Below the pieces are notes generated by a model. The model worked only from the letters and a program-made list of their open reading frames with translations. It was not told the DNA's origin and searched no databases. DNA of 64,000 bases from Legionella brunensis. Its GTDB lineage: Bacteria; Pseudomonadota; Gammaproteobacteria; Legionellales; Legionellaceae. Positions 1 through 8,952 of this stretch are shown here, piece by piece. The translations under genes were made by a program, and so were the position numbers. The first letter of the stretch is position 1. Each line of letters opens with the position of its first letter. The stretch covers positions 209,264 to 273,263 of the forward strand of contig NZ_LNXV01000004.1 of the NCBI RefSeq assembly GCF_001467025.1, read 5' to 3'.

Positions 1-1
1 C

Positions 2-520
2 TGTACTCGGAAAAATCAAAACCCCTTAATGGAAACAGCACTTTTTTATTTGTTACTTGGAACCGGTCTTCGTGAGTCCGAAGTGGTTTCTTTAAATGTC
101 GGTCAATATCGACAAAAAAGTTTGTGCGATGTTCTTCGCCACAAATCAAAACGAATTAGCCAAAAAATTCCTGTACCACAAGAGAGTAGGGCGTATTTGG
201 ATCAATATCTTGAAAAAAGAGAAGCACAAGAAGATGAACCGTTATTTATTTCACGCTATGGAACACAATTGCAAACTCTAGATGTTTATCGAATATGTCA
301 GCGAGTTTTAAAACAAGCCCTCGCGTTTTTACCGGAACATGAGAAGTTTGATTTTACACCACATAAGTTGCGGCATACTTTTCTAAAGAAGGTCACTGAT
401 AAGCATCGGGTGCATTTTGCGCAAGAGTTAAGTGGTAACGTTTCTATTAAAGAAATTTTTCGTTATGCCAAGCCACGTCCGGATGAGATTCAATCTACGA
501 TTGAAAAGTTATTTGAATGA
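2..520 (+). CDS. Tyrosine recombinase/integrase, C-terminal catalytic part (5' end outside window)
   Basis: Phage-integrase-family catalytic domain. The reading frame is open to the left edge, so the gene begins upstream; the first in-frame ATG is at 29 but the codons before it also look coding. Numbering from that ATG, the active-site Arg is in GTGLRES (R15), box II is HKLRH (H112, R115) and the nucleophile Tyr is Y146 in RYAKP. The position usually held by His or Trp nine residues before the Tyr is Asn (N137), so activity may be altered. Its place beside a toxin-antitoxin pair and a CRISPR-Cas locus suggests the edge of an acquired island; no att site was identified. Confidence 0.85.
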   Translation, partial: CTRKNQNPLMETALFYLLLGTGLRESEVVSLNVGQYRQKSLCDVLRHKSKRISQKIPVPQESRAYLDQYLEKREAQEDEPLFISRYGTQLQTLDVYRICQRVLKQALAFLPEHEKFDFTPHKLRHTFLKKVTDKHRVHFAQELSGNVSIKEIFRYAKPRPDEIQSTIEKLFE

Positions 521-543
521 ATCAGTACAAAGCTATAAGATTT

Positions 544-726
544 CTATTCCGCTTGTGGCGCATTTGGCAAATTCATCCAATAATTGACTACACAAGGAAA
601 CCCAGTCGGCGTACTTTCATTATAATATTCCTTTTTTATATGATCAAATCTATACATATCTATTTTCCCTATATAGCCTAAATATCTCCCTGACTGGGAT
701 GGTAAGCACTTTTTCTGTCTATTCAT
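544..726 (-). CDS. Small orphan protein, 60 aa
   Basis: No family recognised. The frame is open further upstream to 762, but the start is placed at the ATG at 726 because a strong GGAGGT Shine-Dalgarno lies nine bases before it. The protein is Tyr/Asn/Pro-rich with no membrane segment or signal peptide and ends convergently with the recombinase, 24 bases from its stop. The good ribosome site argues for a real gene in the accessory region. Confidence 0.5.
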   Translation of the reverse strand: MNRQKKCLPSQSGRYLGYIGKIDMYRFDHIKKEYYNESTPTGFPCVVNYWMNLPNAPQAE

Positions 727-914
727 TTCATTGTCACCTCCGCTTCTGTTTATTTTAAACATAGCCCATTAACAAATCTCATTGTTAAAGTCTCTGGCCT
801 ACAATTACGGAGTAACAAAGTTAATGTAACTGTTTTGAGTTTTATAGTTCACTTTAATCCTTTTTAATAAGAATAAGAGGAATCGATGATTCATGGTAGA
901 ACGCGGTCATTTGC

Positions 915-943
915 TTGTGTTGTGGTGCGCAACGCGCTATAAT
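915..943 (+). promoter_or_regulatory. higBA promoter with overlapping operator-like inverted repeat
   Basis: A perfect -10 hexamer TATAAT (938-943) follows a weak -35 (TTGTGT, 915-920) with 17-base spacing. An imperfect inverted repeat, GTTGTG (919-924) and CGCAAC (928-933), sits between the boxes, where a HigA autorepressor would bind. The -10 ends five bases before the higB ATG, so transcription should start at or next to the start codon. Confidence 0.65.
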
Positions 944-948
944 TAGTC

Positions 949-1227
949 ATGATTAAATCATTTAAACATAAAGGCCTCAAACAATTTTTCGAAAAAGGAG
1001 ATTGTTCAGGCATACAATCTAAACATGAACAAAAACTAAGGCTGCAATTGGCTGCCTTGGATACGGCTCATGTTATTGAGGATATGAATCTACCAGGATA
1101 TAGACTTCATAGACTAAAAGGTGAAAGGAAAAATTGCTGGTCTATTACGGTAAATGGAAATTGGAGAATAACTTTTGAATTTGATAGCGGTGATGTTTGC
1201 ATCGTTAATTATGAGGATTATCACTAA
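949..1227 (+). CDS. higB: HigB-type mRNA interferase toxin
   Basis: RelE/HigB superfamily ribosome-dependent mRNA interferase, 92 aa, the usual length for the family. The C-terminal half carries the family signature: an LKG(E)R segment, a W-x-I-T-V-N-x-N-W-R-I-T-F strand and a closing VxxEDYH. There is no Shine-Dalgarno before the ATG and the -10 box is only five bases away, pointing to a leaderless message. The stop overlaps the higA start by one base (TAATG), so the two are translationally coupled. Order toxin-antitoxin is typical of HigBA. The pair may stabilise the neighbouring CRISPR island; that is inference. Confidence 0.93.
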   Translation: MIKSFKHKGLKQFFEKGDCSGIQSKHEQKLRLQLAALDTAHVIEDMNLPGYRLHRLKGERKNCWSITVNGNWRITFEFDSGDVCIVNYEDYH

Positions 1228-1526
1228 TGAATATGCATAATCCCCCTCATCCGGGGGAATTTATTAAAGAAACATATCTAGAGCCATTAGATATTAGTGT
1301 TCGCCAAGCTGCAGAGAAGCTTGGTGTGGCTCCCTCTACGTTAAATAGATTAATCCGTGGAGAGGCTCACATATCTCCTATTATGGCGTTACGCTTAAAT
1401 AAAGCATTTGGTCGCTCAGCGGAAAGTTGGTTGAATATGCAGGCTAATTTTGATATTTATCATGCTAAATCCCTGATAAATCTAGAAAAAGTTAGTGTTA
1501 TTTATCAGCAAGAAAATGTTACTTAA
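1227..1526 (+). CDS. higA: HigA antitoxin, XRE-type helix-turn-helix
   Basis: Antitoxin and autorepressor partner of the upstream HigB, 99 aa. It opens with the family hallmark N-PPHPGE around residues 5-11, followed by an XRE helix-turn-helix ([15 protein letters not shown], about residues 28-42) and the conserved A-L-R-L-N-K-A-F-G stretch. The start overlaps the higB stop. It should neutralise HigB directly and repress the promoter upstream of higB. Confidence 0.93.
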   Translation: MNMHNPPHPGEFIKETYLEPLDISVRQAAEKLGVAPSTLNRLIRGEAHISPIMALRLNKAFGRSAESWLNMQANFDIYHAKSLINLEKVSVIYQQENVT

Positions 1527-2182
1527 TTTGTGAAAATCATAGAGCGCATCAATTGTTTATTATCTTTTTAAACTATCCAGTAGAATATGTGTAAAAATCT
1601 GGATTTATGTTGGATACATTGGCATAACAAACAAGAGCTTTTGATTTCCTATCAATATTAAAAAAGATAACAATATTTACCTTTAAAAAATAAAAATCCT
1701 ATTGATAGTATTTTCCAGTTACTGTCGGGCTTAATTTTGAAGAAATTAGCAATGAATTAGAGGAAGTACTTGATAATATCTCTGCTACGATTACTCAAAT
1801 TAATAATTAAAAAATTTTAGACCATTAAGAGCTTATCTAAGTGCCTGCATCGCAAAAAATTATTTTGTACAAATTGAAATTAAATTAGTTAAAAAAATTA
1901 ATTTAAAACCAAGTGGCTAAATTAAATTCAGCAATGAATGGGTAAATATTTGACAAAACCAAAATTGTGCTCTTAAAATACGCTACTAGTAGTTTATATT
2001 TCCATCTGTGCTTAATAACATACTATGGTAATAATGGTCATTTCTATAGCCTAATGAATGTCATCATATAGCTTTCGGCTATTCACTTTCTGAATTCCTG
2101 AAATAGTTTGAGATCTCATTTTCTTATTCTAGTTGGCTAAATTATCTAATGGAAATGCAAGATTTAACTTGGCAGAATTTTA
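1527..2182. other. AT-rich spacer before cas1, with a possible gene remnant
   Basis: A 656-base stretch with no complete gene. Positions 1709-1810 on the plus strand read as 33 codons plus a stop with no start codon, ending in an acidic helix-like peptide (E-L-E-E-V-L-D-N-I), which could be the tail of a decayed gene. The promoter of the cas operon must lie toward the right end, but no clear -35/-10 pair was found. No degenerate CRISPR repeat was found. Confidence 0.4.
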
Positions 2183-3151
2183 ATGGAAATATTAACCGAC
2201 TTAAAAGCAATTTTGCACTCAAAACGCGCCAATATTTATTACTTAGAAAAGTGCCGTATTATGCAAAAAGATGGTCGAGTTCTTTATCTGACTGAGGAAA
2301 AAAGCGAAAACCAATATTGGAATATTCCTATTGCCAACACAACGTGTCTTTTACTGGGAACTGGTACATCTATTACTCAAGCTGCAGTGCGTATGCTAGC
2401 TCAAGCAGGGGTAGTGATAGGGTTCTGTGGAGGAGGCGGTACACCTTTAATCATGGCTAACGAAGTTGAGTGGTTCACTCCACAAAGTGAATACCGACCA
2501 ACAGAGTATATGCAAGGGTGGATGAAATTCTGGTTTGATGAGGAAAAACGATTATTTGCTGCAAAGCAATTTCAACTCTCACGTATCGAATTTTTAAGAA
2601 ACCAATGGGAAAAAAGTCGAGATCTTGCTGCGGAAGGATTTAATTACCACGATTTACAACAAGAATTATTAATTTGCGAAGCTAAAATCAAGAGTGCAAC
2701 CGAAGTCAATAAACTAATGCAGGCTGAAGCAGAATTAACAAAAAATCTTTACAGGTACGCTGCAAGCCGAACTCAGTATGGAAAATTTAGTCGAGAACGT
2801 GAAGCTAAGGATAAGGCCAACATTTTTTTAAACCATGGTAACTATCTAGCTTATGGTTTAGGCGCAACGACACTCTGGGTGCTTGGAATTCCTCATGGAT
2901 TCGCCGTTATGCATGGTAAAACGCGGCGTGGGGCGTTGGTATTTGATGTGGCTGATTTAGTAAAAGATGCCATCATTCTTCCCTGGGCGTTTATCTGTGC
3001 TAAAGAAAATGCCACTGAACAGGAGTTTCGTCAGCAATGTTTACAGGCTTTTGTCGATTTTAAGGCATTAGACTTTATGTTTGATCAAGTTAAAGCGGTG
3101 GCCTTAAAGACTGATTGGGAAATAAAAAATAAGAGAGAATGTACTCTATGA
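2183..3151 (+). CDS. cas1: Cas1, type I-F CRISPR integrase
   Basis: Metal-dependent integrase that inserts new spacers together with Cas2. 322 aa, of Cas1f type. Expected catalytic residues are visible: E182 in the A-E-A-E-L-T-K-N-L-Y segment, H244 in MHGKTRRG, and D255/D258 in VFDVADLVKD. The N-terminal beta domain contains the GTGTS and FCGGGGTP loops. It is first in a co-directional run of five cas genes and overlaps cas2-3 in ATGA form, indicating coupled translation. No residue loss is apparent, so the locus should be capable of adaptation. Confidence 0.97.
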   Translation: MEILTDLKAILHSKRANIYYLEKCRIMQKDGRVLYLTEEKSENQYWNIPIANTTCLLLGTGTSITQAAVRMLAQAGVVIGFCGGGGTPLIMANEVEWFTPQSEYRPTEYMQGWMKFWFDEEKRLFAAKQFQLSRIEFLRNQWEKSRDLAAEGFNYHDLQQELLICEAKIKSATEVNKLMQAEAELTKNLYRYAASRTQYGKFSREREAKDKANIFLNHGNYLAYGLGATTLWVLGIPHGFAVMHGKTRRGALVFDVADLVKDAIILPWAFICAKENATEQEFRQQCLQAFVDFKALDFMFDQVKAVALKTDWEIKNKRECTL

Positions 3152-6126
3152 TGGTTGTTTTTGTTTCTCAGTGCCAGAAAAAAGCTCTTTCTAGAACTCG
3201 ACGCGTCTTAGATGCTTTTGCCGATCGTATCGGTGACAACACTTGGAAAACTGTAATTACCCAAGACGGCTTATCCTCCGTTAAGAAACTTTTGCGCAAA
3301 ACCGCCACTAAGAATACAGCGGTGAGTTGTCATTGGATCAGAGCAAGATCGAGAGCTGAGTTAGTTTGGGTTGTTGGCTGCAGACACGCTTTTAACCATC
3401 TTGGTGTTGTACCAGTTAATTTTACATCAATGGAAGTCATAATGGATAAATTGCCTATAGAAACTGAATATTTAATTGCCAACAAACAAGCTCAATCTCT
3501 CAGTCATCATCTTTTTGCAGTAGGGTACGTTGCTTACTGTTTGCTTGAAAAAATAGGGATAGTAAACCAAAAATTAAAACAATCTGCTTTTATTTCTGGA
3601 ATACTCCATGATATCGGAAAAATAGATCCGGAGTTTCAAAGGTGGGTCTGCAGCAACAAACATTCAGAGAATATTGTTCCTGAGGACGGAGTACATATTG
3701 ATGCGCCGAAGAAGTTCTCATTCGAAAATCATCCAAGGCATCACGAGCTTTCATGGTTATTGAGTGAGTCATTGCTGGCTGAATCACAAGAGCTTTCAAA
3801 AGATCAACGAGTCCAGATTGTCCACGGCATATATTGGCATCATACAAAACCGTTTAGGAAAGAGGATAAATTTATTGATGCAGAAAAGATATTTGCCATT
3901 TTTAAAGCGTCATTAGCGAATAACAATATTAAAGATATTTATACTCAAGCCAGGGCGGTTCTGAATGATGTCTCTATGTTCGCGAGTAAATATAATATCT
4001 CTAATCTCTTGCCTGATTTTGCAAAAACTTTTGAGTTAACAGATAGAAGTCTGCCAAAATTTAAAAAGTATGACAACATATTAGATGATTTAGAACGTTA
4101 TAAATTGGATATTCGGCATAACGCTTTAAATAATCTTGTTCGCTCGGTTGTTATCAGCTCAGATCGCCTGGTTTCATCTTGTCCTGTGGAGGAACTTGAA
4201 GAGTATCTTGCTGAAGGCTCATTAAAAAACTTAGTGGATAATCTCACGGAGGAAGATGGCCAACTGCTAAATGGAATTCGCGATTGTCTGGATGGATTTG
4301 AGAGACGCTTTCCTTTAAACGTTCAAAATCGCGCTCAAAGCCAAGCAGCCAAAAAACTTGCTGAATTAAGAAAAATTGCCTCAATTAATGAGTTACCTAA
4401 CATTAGTGTTCTTCAAGGTCCAGCTGGATGTGGTAAAACCAAAATTTCTCTGGAATGGGCATTACTTACTGAGGCAAAAAAAATTATTTGGGTTTGTCCG
4501 AGAGTTCAAGTTTGTCTTGGTTTACTGAATGACTTAACAGCGTTTGATTACCTTCCAGATTGCAAGATTGAAATTTTTACTGGTGAATACAAGAAAATTT
4601 TACGAGGCGGTATTGCTTTTGATGATGCTCCAGATACTGAAGAGGATTCTTACTTTTCTGGAGATATTGTTATCACAACAATTGATCAGGCTGTAAATTC
4701 CGTTATTACACATCATAAAGTAACAGCACTTATTGATTTAATGCAGGCTCATGTTGTGTTTGATGAGTTTCACGAGCTGATTCATATGCCTGCTTTTAAT
4801 CTTCTTTTTGCCGAATTGATTGAGGCAAAGAAAGCAAGGGGTGCGCAGGCTAATACTTTATTGGTGTCAGCCACACCGCATTACTTTTTTATAAACAAAT
4901 TTTTAGATATCCCTGCCGAAGATATTGTGCCTATCGATAGCTTTAATAATTCTCGCTATCAGATTGAATTTCAGGTTTATAACGAAAAAGAGATGCCTAG
5001 TCCACTTATAAGTGAGCATCAAGGAAAAAATACATTTGTTATCAGTAATACGGCACAAGATGCTCAGCTGGGTTATCTGAAACACCACAACACAGAGAAT
5101 AGTGTGTTGCTACATTCCAAATATACTAAACAGGATAAGGCCTTTTGGTTTAATCAGGTATTTGAAAGTTTTAAACGTGATGGTAACCGAAATTTTGACG
5201 TGTTGCGATGTGGTCCAATTGTTCAGGCTTCTCTTAATATCAGTTGTGAACGTATGTTGACGGAATTGACCTGTGCAGAGAACTGGCTGCAGCGTCTAGG
5301 ACGCTTGGATCGTTTTGGAATTAACTCAGAGATTAATCGTTATACCACTGTATTGCCAGACAATATTGATAAGGAAGGAAAACAAACCAGCAATTGTGCA
5401 AAGTTTTTGAACCAGCTCTGTATTTGGCAAAGCACTAAAGCATGGTTTAATTTTTTAAAAGACAAGTTGTATGACAATCGTGAAGTCAATATTAACCAAT
5501 TATATAAATATTACGTGGAGTTCTTTGCAAATCCCACCTCACAAAAAGCTATTAAAGAAGATTTTCTAATGGCTCTTAAAAAGAGTGTGGACTTAATTAA
5601 TGACAAAGTCATCGACCCAATATCTGTTCCGCCAAAGTCAAAAAGGGCAGATAACGTAGTCAAGATCTCTGCTAATTCGCTCAGAGGTGATAATCGTTTT
5701 GTCCAAATGGCTGTTTGTCGGATAACAAATTCTCTAGAAGTTGAGGTGACTAATGATTATGTCTATAGCGAGGAATTTAATCCAATCGCCCCTCAACCAA
5801 ATCTGACAGCCTCAGTAGAAAGTATGAGAGGTTATGGTGATGATAATAATAACCTTGTGCAATTTATGCGGAAAAAACATCATAGTATTAAATATGGCTC
5901 TGGCTATAAACAAGCACGCAACGAATGGGTATTAATCAAAGAAGCCTGTTCTCCTGAGGCTCCTATCTATCTTAGTTATACTCCAAAAGATCTGGAGCAA
6001 ATCGGTGGTATGAGTGCAGCACATCAACAAGCTGTCTACTATGTCATCACGAATAAACAACCCGTTGGTGCCATGTCAATTGACAAACTCAAACAACATT
6101 TTCAAAGAACTGATATTTCTAAATAA
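3148..6126 (+). CDS. cas3: Cas2-Cas3 fusion, nuclease-helicase of type I-F
   Basis: Recruited by Cascade to unwind and shred target DNA; the fused Cas2 joins Cas1 for spacer acquisition. Start set at ATG 3148, which overlaps the cas1 stop and has AGAGAG nine bases upstream; an ATG at 3139 is less likely. Numbered from 3148: Cas2-like domain about 1-95; HD nuclease with HD at 154-155 (LHDIGK); Walker A GPAGCGKT at 424-431; DEFH box at 539-542; SAT motif near 574; motif VI QRLGRLDR near 715. The protein is 992 aa with all motifs intact. The fusion and the DEFH box are type I-F hallmarks. Confidence 0.96.
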   Translation: MMVVFVSQCQKKALSRTRRVLDAFADRIGDNTWKTVITQDGLSSVKKLLRKTATKNTAVSCHWIRARSRAELVWVVGCRHAFNHLGVVPVNFTSMEVIMDKLPIETEYLIANKQAQSLSHHLFAVGYVAYCLLEKIGIVNQKLKQSAFISGILHDIGKIDPEFQRWVCSNKHSENIVPEDGVHIDAPKKFSFENHPRHHELSWLLSESLLAESQELSKDQRVQIVHGIYWHHTKPFRKEDKFIDAEKIFAIFKASLANNNIKDIYTQARAVLNDVSMFASKYNISNLLPDFAKTFELTDRSLPKFKKYDNILDDLERYKLDIRHNALNNLVRSVVISSDRLVSSCPVEELEEYLAEGSLKNLVDNLTEEDGQLLNGIRDCLDGFERRFPLNVQNRAQSQAAKKLAELRKIASINELPNISVLQGPAGCGKTKISLEWALLTEAKKIIWVCPRVQVCLGLLNDLTAFDYLPDCKIEIFTGEYKKILRGGIAFDDAPDTEEDSYFSGDIVITTIDQAVNSVITHHKVTALIDLMQAHVVFDEFHELIHMPAFNLLFAELIEAKKARGAQANTLLVSATPHYFFINKFLDIPAEDIVPIDSFNNSRYQIEFQVYNEKEMPSPLISEHQGKNTFVISNTAQDAQLGYLKHHNTENSVLLHSKYTKQDKAFWFNQVFESFKRDGNRNFDVLRCGPIVQASLNISCERMLTELTCAENWLQRLGRLDRFGINSEINRYTTVLPDNIDKEGKQTSNCAKFLNQLCIWQSTKAWFNFLKDKLYDNREVNINQLYKYYVEFFANPTSQKAIKEDFLMALKKSVDLINDKVIDPISVPPKSKRADNVVKISANSLRGDNRFVQMAVCRITNSLEVEVTNDYVYSEEFNPIAPQPNLTASVESMRGYGDDNNNLVQFMRKKHHSIKYGSGYKQARNEWVLIKEACSPEAPIYLSYTPKDLEQIGGMSAAHQQAVYYVITNKQPVGAMSIDKLKQHFQRTDISK

Positions 6127-6155
6127 CCATGGCAAAATGAGGAGATACAATCAAT

Positions 6156-7106
6156 ATGAATAAGATCACAGGCATTAAAAGTGTGGACTTTAAAATCACA
6201 GCTGTCGGGCATGGGGTTGTGAATTGGAATGGCCCAACAACATTAAGTAATGAAGGACGTCCTGTCGACAATCATACTCTGCCGAAGCTTCGTGGGTACA
6301 CTAATTTAACGGGTAGGATAAAGGATGAAACTGGTTATAAGTATATAAAGGAAGCAACGGACATCGATTTTAAACAGACTCCCTTGTATATTAGCCAAAA
6401 CTGTATTCGCCACCACCTGTTTAGAATGCAGGCATTTGATTTGCATTATGCAGCGGAAAAAAATCTTGAAAAAGTACTTGCCTCAGTAACGGGTCTTATT
6501 CGAGGCTACGTGGTTCCTGCAAGTCAATGTAAACGTACTAGTCCCTTATTACTTGAAGATTTTGTTGATCAATTAGGGAATGGTAATTTTGAACAGTTTT
6601 GTCAGTCAGGGGAGAGAGATAGTTCTTCGTTCTTTTCTAAGACCACGTTTGGTGACACTCAATATATCTCCTATGGTTCGATAAGTATAGAACAGCTCCA
6701 GTTTATTTCATTAGATAATAAATTTGATCGAGCAGCAATGATCATTAAAGACAATCAAGGAGAGGTTATTGCTAAAGTCATTGAAGAATTTATCCAATCT
6801 CTAAAACCAGCATTGAAGCCCAAAGCAGTATTTCATCGGAACTATGTACGTAAGGGTACTATTTTTGAAATTGGGGAAGCAGGCATTCTTTTGAATCAGG
6901 ATGCAATCCAAGCATTGGTAGAGACAACTTTAGAAATGATTAAAGCCCTCTCCATTCGTCAAGCAAAATCCTACATGTATGTAGATGAAGTTATTGTGGA
7001 TTTTAATAATAGCAATCAAATGATGCGTATTAAGCGCACCCCAGACCAAATTTCACCTATACCAGAAGACGAATATGCAGTTTATTTTGAGTCTAAAGAG
7101 GTGTAA
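6156..7106 (+). CDS. cas7fv: Cas7fv, crRNA-binding backbone of type I-F2 Cascade
   Basis: Backbone subunit that coats the crRNA spacer in the reduced I-F variant complex. 316 aa. The N-terminus ([19 protein letters not shown]), the [14 protein letters not shown] segment, the [13 protein letters not shown] helix and the [10 protein letters not shown] loop match what I recall of Shewanella putrefaciens CN-32 Cas7fv. It follows cas2-3 by 29 bases and precedes cas5fv by three. In characterised I-Fv complexes Cas7 also takes over structural roles of the missing large and small subunits. Confidence 0.9.
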   Translation: MNKITGIKSVDFKITAVGHGVVNWNGPTTLSNEGRPVDNHTLPKLRGYTNLTGRIKDETGYKYIKEATDIDFKQTPLYISQNCIRHHLFRMQAFDLHYAAEKNLEKVLASVTGLIRGYVVPASQCKRTSPLLLEDFVDQLGNGNFEQFCQSGERDSSSFFSKTTFGDTQYISYGSISIEQLQFISLDNKFDRAAMIIKDNQGEVIAKVIEEFIQSLKPALKPKAVFHRNYVRKGTIFEIGEAGILLNQDAIQALVETTLEMIKALSIRQAKSYMYVDEVIVDFNNSNQMMRIKRTPDQISPIPEDEYAVYFESKEV

Positions 7107-7109
7107 AGA

Positions 7110-8126
7110 ATGAAAATAACCATTGACTATGAGGCGTCTTGGAGAAACTCTTTCTTGGATGGTTCAAATAATCAACCAATAACTAAAAAAGGGCGTGATT
7201 TCATTGGATCAATGACAAAATTAGCGGCAGAAGAAAATTATCAATCTCGGCAGATTACAATCGATACAGTCCTTGGAGTGTTAAATCGGCTGATTGGCGA
7301 ACAACGGAAGCTTTATCAAATCAAACAAGGCTTTGGAGATCACAGGCATTATTTTGAAGATATGATTGAGTCTATTCGCTTTGAAGATAAACCAAAGATA
7401 CAGTGTCAGGAAATCGCCTTTATAAGAAATATGAGTGGTAATACTGATCAAAATGCTTTTACAGGAATGATTAAGGTGAACGATTCCGCTTTCCAATCAG
7501 ACTTTTCGCAGACTTTTTGGGGGATTCTATCTCTCGACTTTGAGCAACTATGTCAATTTATTCTTGAGAATTCAAAGTTTGAAAGTAATATCGAGTTAAA
7601 TCCGATTGGTATTTTAGGCCGCCTTGAGGAAATAAAAAAAATGAAGGCTGTTGAATATGCCGGAAATGCAAAATTAGCCTCAGAAAAGCTGGCTTCGTAT
7701 TTTGCGAAATATAGTCCTTTAGACAATAAGGGGCAATTAAAACCTCTTCCAATGTATTGTTCATCACTTTATCTTCAACTTAATCGATTAGAAAAGCATT
7801 ATGATATTTCAGGCGCCAAATCCAAAAAAGGCGGGATAAGTGGAATCTCTAATAATGGATTTACGCCAAAAGATTTTATGGGCAGGTATACAACCGGCCC
7901 TAAAAAATTAATCTATGGTAATCCCTATGTTCGAGAGGAGTTTGTCAAGGGCCAGGGGAAAATCAAACATACTTTGATTAAAGCAAGTGGCCAAATGGAA
8001 ATATATTTAGATGTTGATTTGGAAAAGGCGATAGAGCTTAAAAAAATGATCGATTCTGCTGGAGTTTCTTCTTTTTACTTGGGGAAAAAGGGACTTGCCT
8101 ATGTTTCCCATATTGATGTGCGTTAA
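7110..8126 (+). CDS. cas5fv: Cas5fv, 5'-handle and PAM-sensing subunit of type I-F2 Cascade
   Basis: Caps the 5' end of the crRNA; in I-Fv systems an enlarged Cas5 replaces Cas8f in PAM recognition. 338 aa, longer than ordinary Cas5, consistent with an inserted helical domain. The start W-R-N-S-F-L-D-G, the K-K-G-R-D-F-I-G-S-M motif and I-T-I-D-T-V-L-G-V-L-N-R-L-I-G resemble the Shewanella Cas5fv family. GAGGTG ahead of the ATG overlaps the end of cas7fv, so the genes are tightly coupled. No cas8f or cas11 is present in the operon. Assignment rests on family recall plus position. Confidence 0.88.
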   Translation: MKITIDYEASWRNSFLDGSNNQPITKKGRDFIGSMTKLAAEENYQSRQITIDTVLGVLNRLIGEQRKLYQIKQGFGDHRHYFEDMIESIRFEDKPKIQCQEIAFIRNMSGNTDQNAFTGMIKVNDSAFQSDFSQTFWGILSLDFEQLCQFILENSKFESNIELNPIGILGRLEEIKKMKAVEYAGNAKLASEKLASYFAKYSPLDNKGQLKPLPMYCSSLYLQLNRLEKHYDISGAKSKKGGISGISNNGFTPKDFMGRYTTGPKKLIYGNPYVREEFVKGQGKIKHTLIKASGQMEIYLDVDLEKAIELKKMIDSAGVSSFYLGKKGLAYVSHIDVR

Positions 8127-8136
8127 GGAGAAAACT

Positions 8137-8691
8137 ATGGATTATTATGTTGATATTCTAATTATGCCTGATTCAGAAAAGAGTTCGATCTTTCTATTGA
8201 ATACTGTTTACTCAAAACTGCACAAAGTTTTGCATGATATGGCTTCAACTTACATTGGGGTTAGCTTTCCGAGGTATAATATTACTTTGGGTAATGTTTT
8301 ACGTATTCATAGCAAAAAAGTAGTTTTAGATGAACTGCTTGGTAGGAACATTTTGTGTGGGATAAATAAATACTGTGAAGTAAGTCCGATTAAACCGATC
8401 CCTATGGATTCGAAGTTTCGGACTATTTCACGCAAACAAACTACCATGAGTCAATCAAAAATGAGGAGGTTATTTAAACGTGGTTCCATAACAGAAGATG
8501 ATATCAGGCAATACAAAGCAAAAATGCTCTCCAAAAGTATTGATAGCCCTTACCTTGAGTTGGTAAGCGGATCAAATGGGAACAGGTATAGGCGCTACAT
8601 TGAATTTGGTGAGTTACTCGACCAGCCAGTTTATGGAAAATTTGATCGGTTTGGTCTTTCCAAGACAGCTACCATTCCCTGGTTTGACTAA
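8137..8691 (+). CDS. cas6f: Cas6f (Csy4) crRNA-processing endoribonuclease
   Basis: Cleaves pre-crRNA at the base of the repeat hairpin and stays on the 3' handle. Start placed at 8137, where GGAG six bases upstream follows the cas5fv stop; a longer frame from 8095 lies inside cas5fv and is less likely. 184 aa, the usual Csy4 length. H29 falls exactly at the Csy4 general-base position, and the C-terminus GLSKTATIPWF is the family signature. The repeat it must cut has the expected CTGCC/GGCAG stem. Last gene of the cas operon. Confidence 0.95.
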   Translation: MDYYVDILIMPDSEKSSIFLLNTVYSKLHKVLHDMASTYIGVSFPRYNITLGNVLRIHSKKVVLDELLGRNILCGINKYCEVSPIKPIPMDSKFRTISRKQTTMSQSKMRRLFKRGSITEDDIRQYKAKMLSKSIDSPYLELVSGSNGNRYRRYIEFGELLDQPVYGKFDRFGLSKTATIPWFD

Positions 8692-8952
8692 ATAAAGTAA
8701 TATGAAATCTGTTAAGTTGGAAAGGTTTAAGCGGAAGTTGTAATTGGTTCAAATATTTGAGTCATTTTCTAGAAATGAGATGAGAAATAATCCAAGTTTG
8801 AGAATATTTCGGTCTTCTAACTACCAATAATTTCAGCCCTTAAAAATTTTTTAATAAAATCAAATAGATATAAGTTAACTAGAAAAATTGGTTAAATCCA
8901 TATTTTTCAGTTAACTCTTTGTTGTATCTGTGTTTTAATAGTTTATATTTCA
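8692..8952 (+). promoter_or_regulatory. CRISPR leader
   Basis: AT-rich non-coding stretch between cas6f and the first repeat. This is the leader side because the degenerate repeat is at the other end of the array. It should hold the pre-crRNA promoter and the docking site for spacer integration. Two copies of the palindrome AGTTAACT lie at 8873-8880 and 8909-8916, 36 bases apart. No convincing IHF site or -35/-10 pair could be fixed by eye. Confidence 0.75.

Noticed and set aside
96..281. Short plus-strand frame inside the recombinase
   Set aside because: Lies wholly within the recombinase gene in another frame and has no ribosome site or family resemblance.
1527..2182. CreTA-like CRISPR-regulated toxin-antitoxin RNA
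   Set aside because: No degenerate CRISPR repeat could be found here or in the leader; only the protein pair HigBA is supported.
2183..8691. Tn7-like CRISPR-associated transposon (type I-F3)
   Set aside because: Cas1 and a full Cas2-3 nuclease are present and no tniQ or tnsABC genes are seen.
8850..8900. IHF binding site in the CRISPR leader
   Set aside because: The closest stretch (AATCAAATAGATA) lacks the conserved TTR end.
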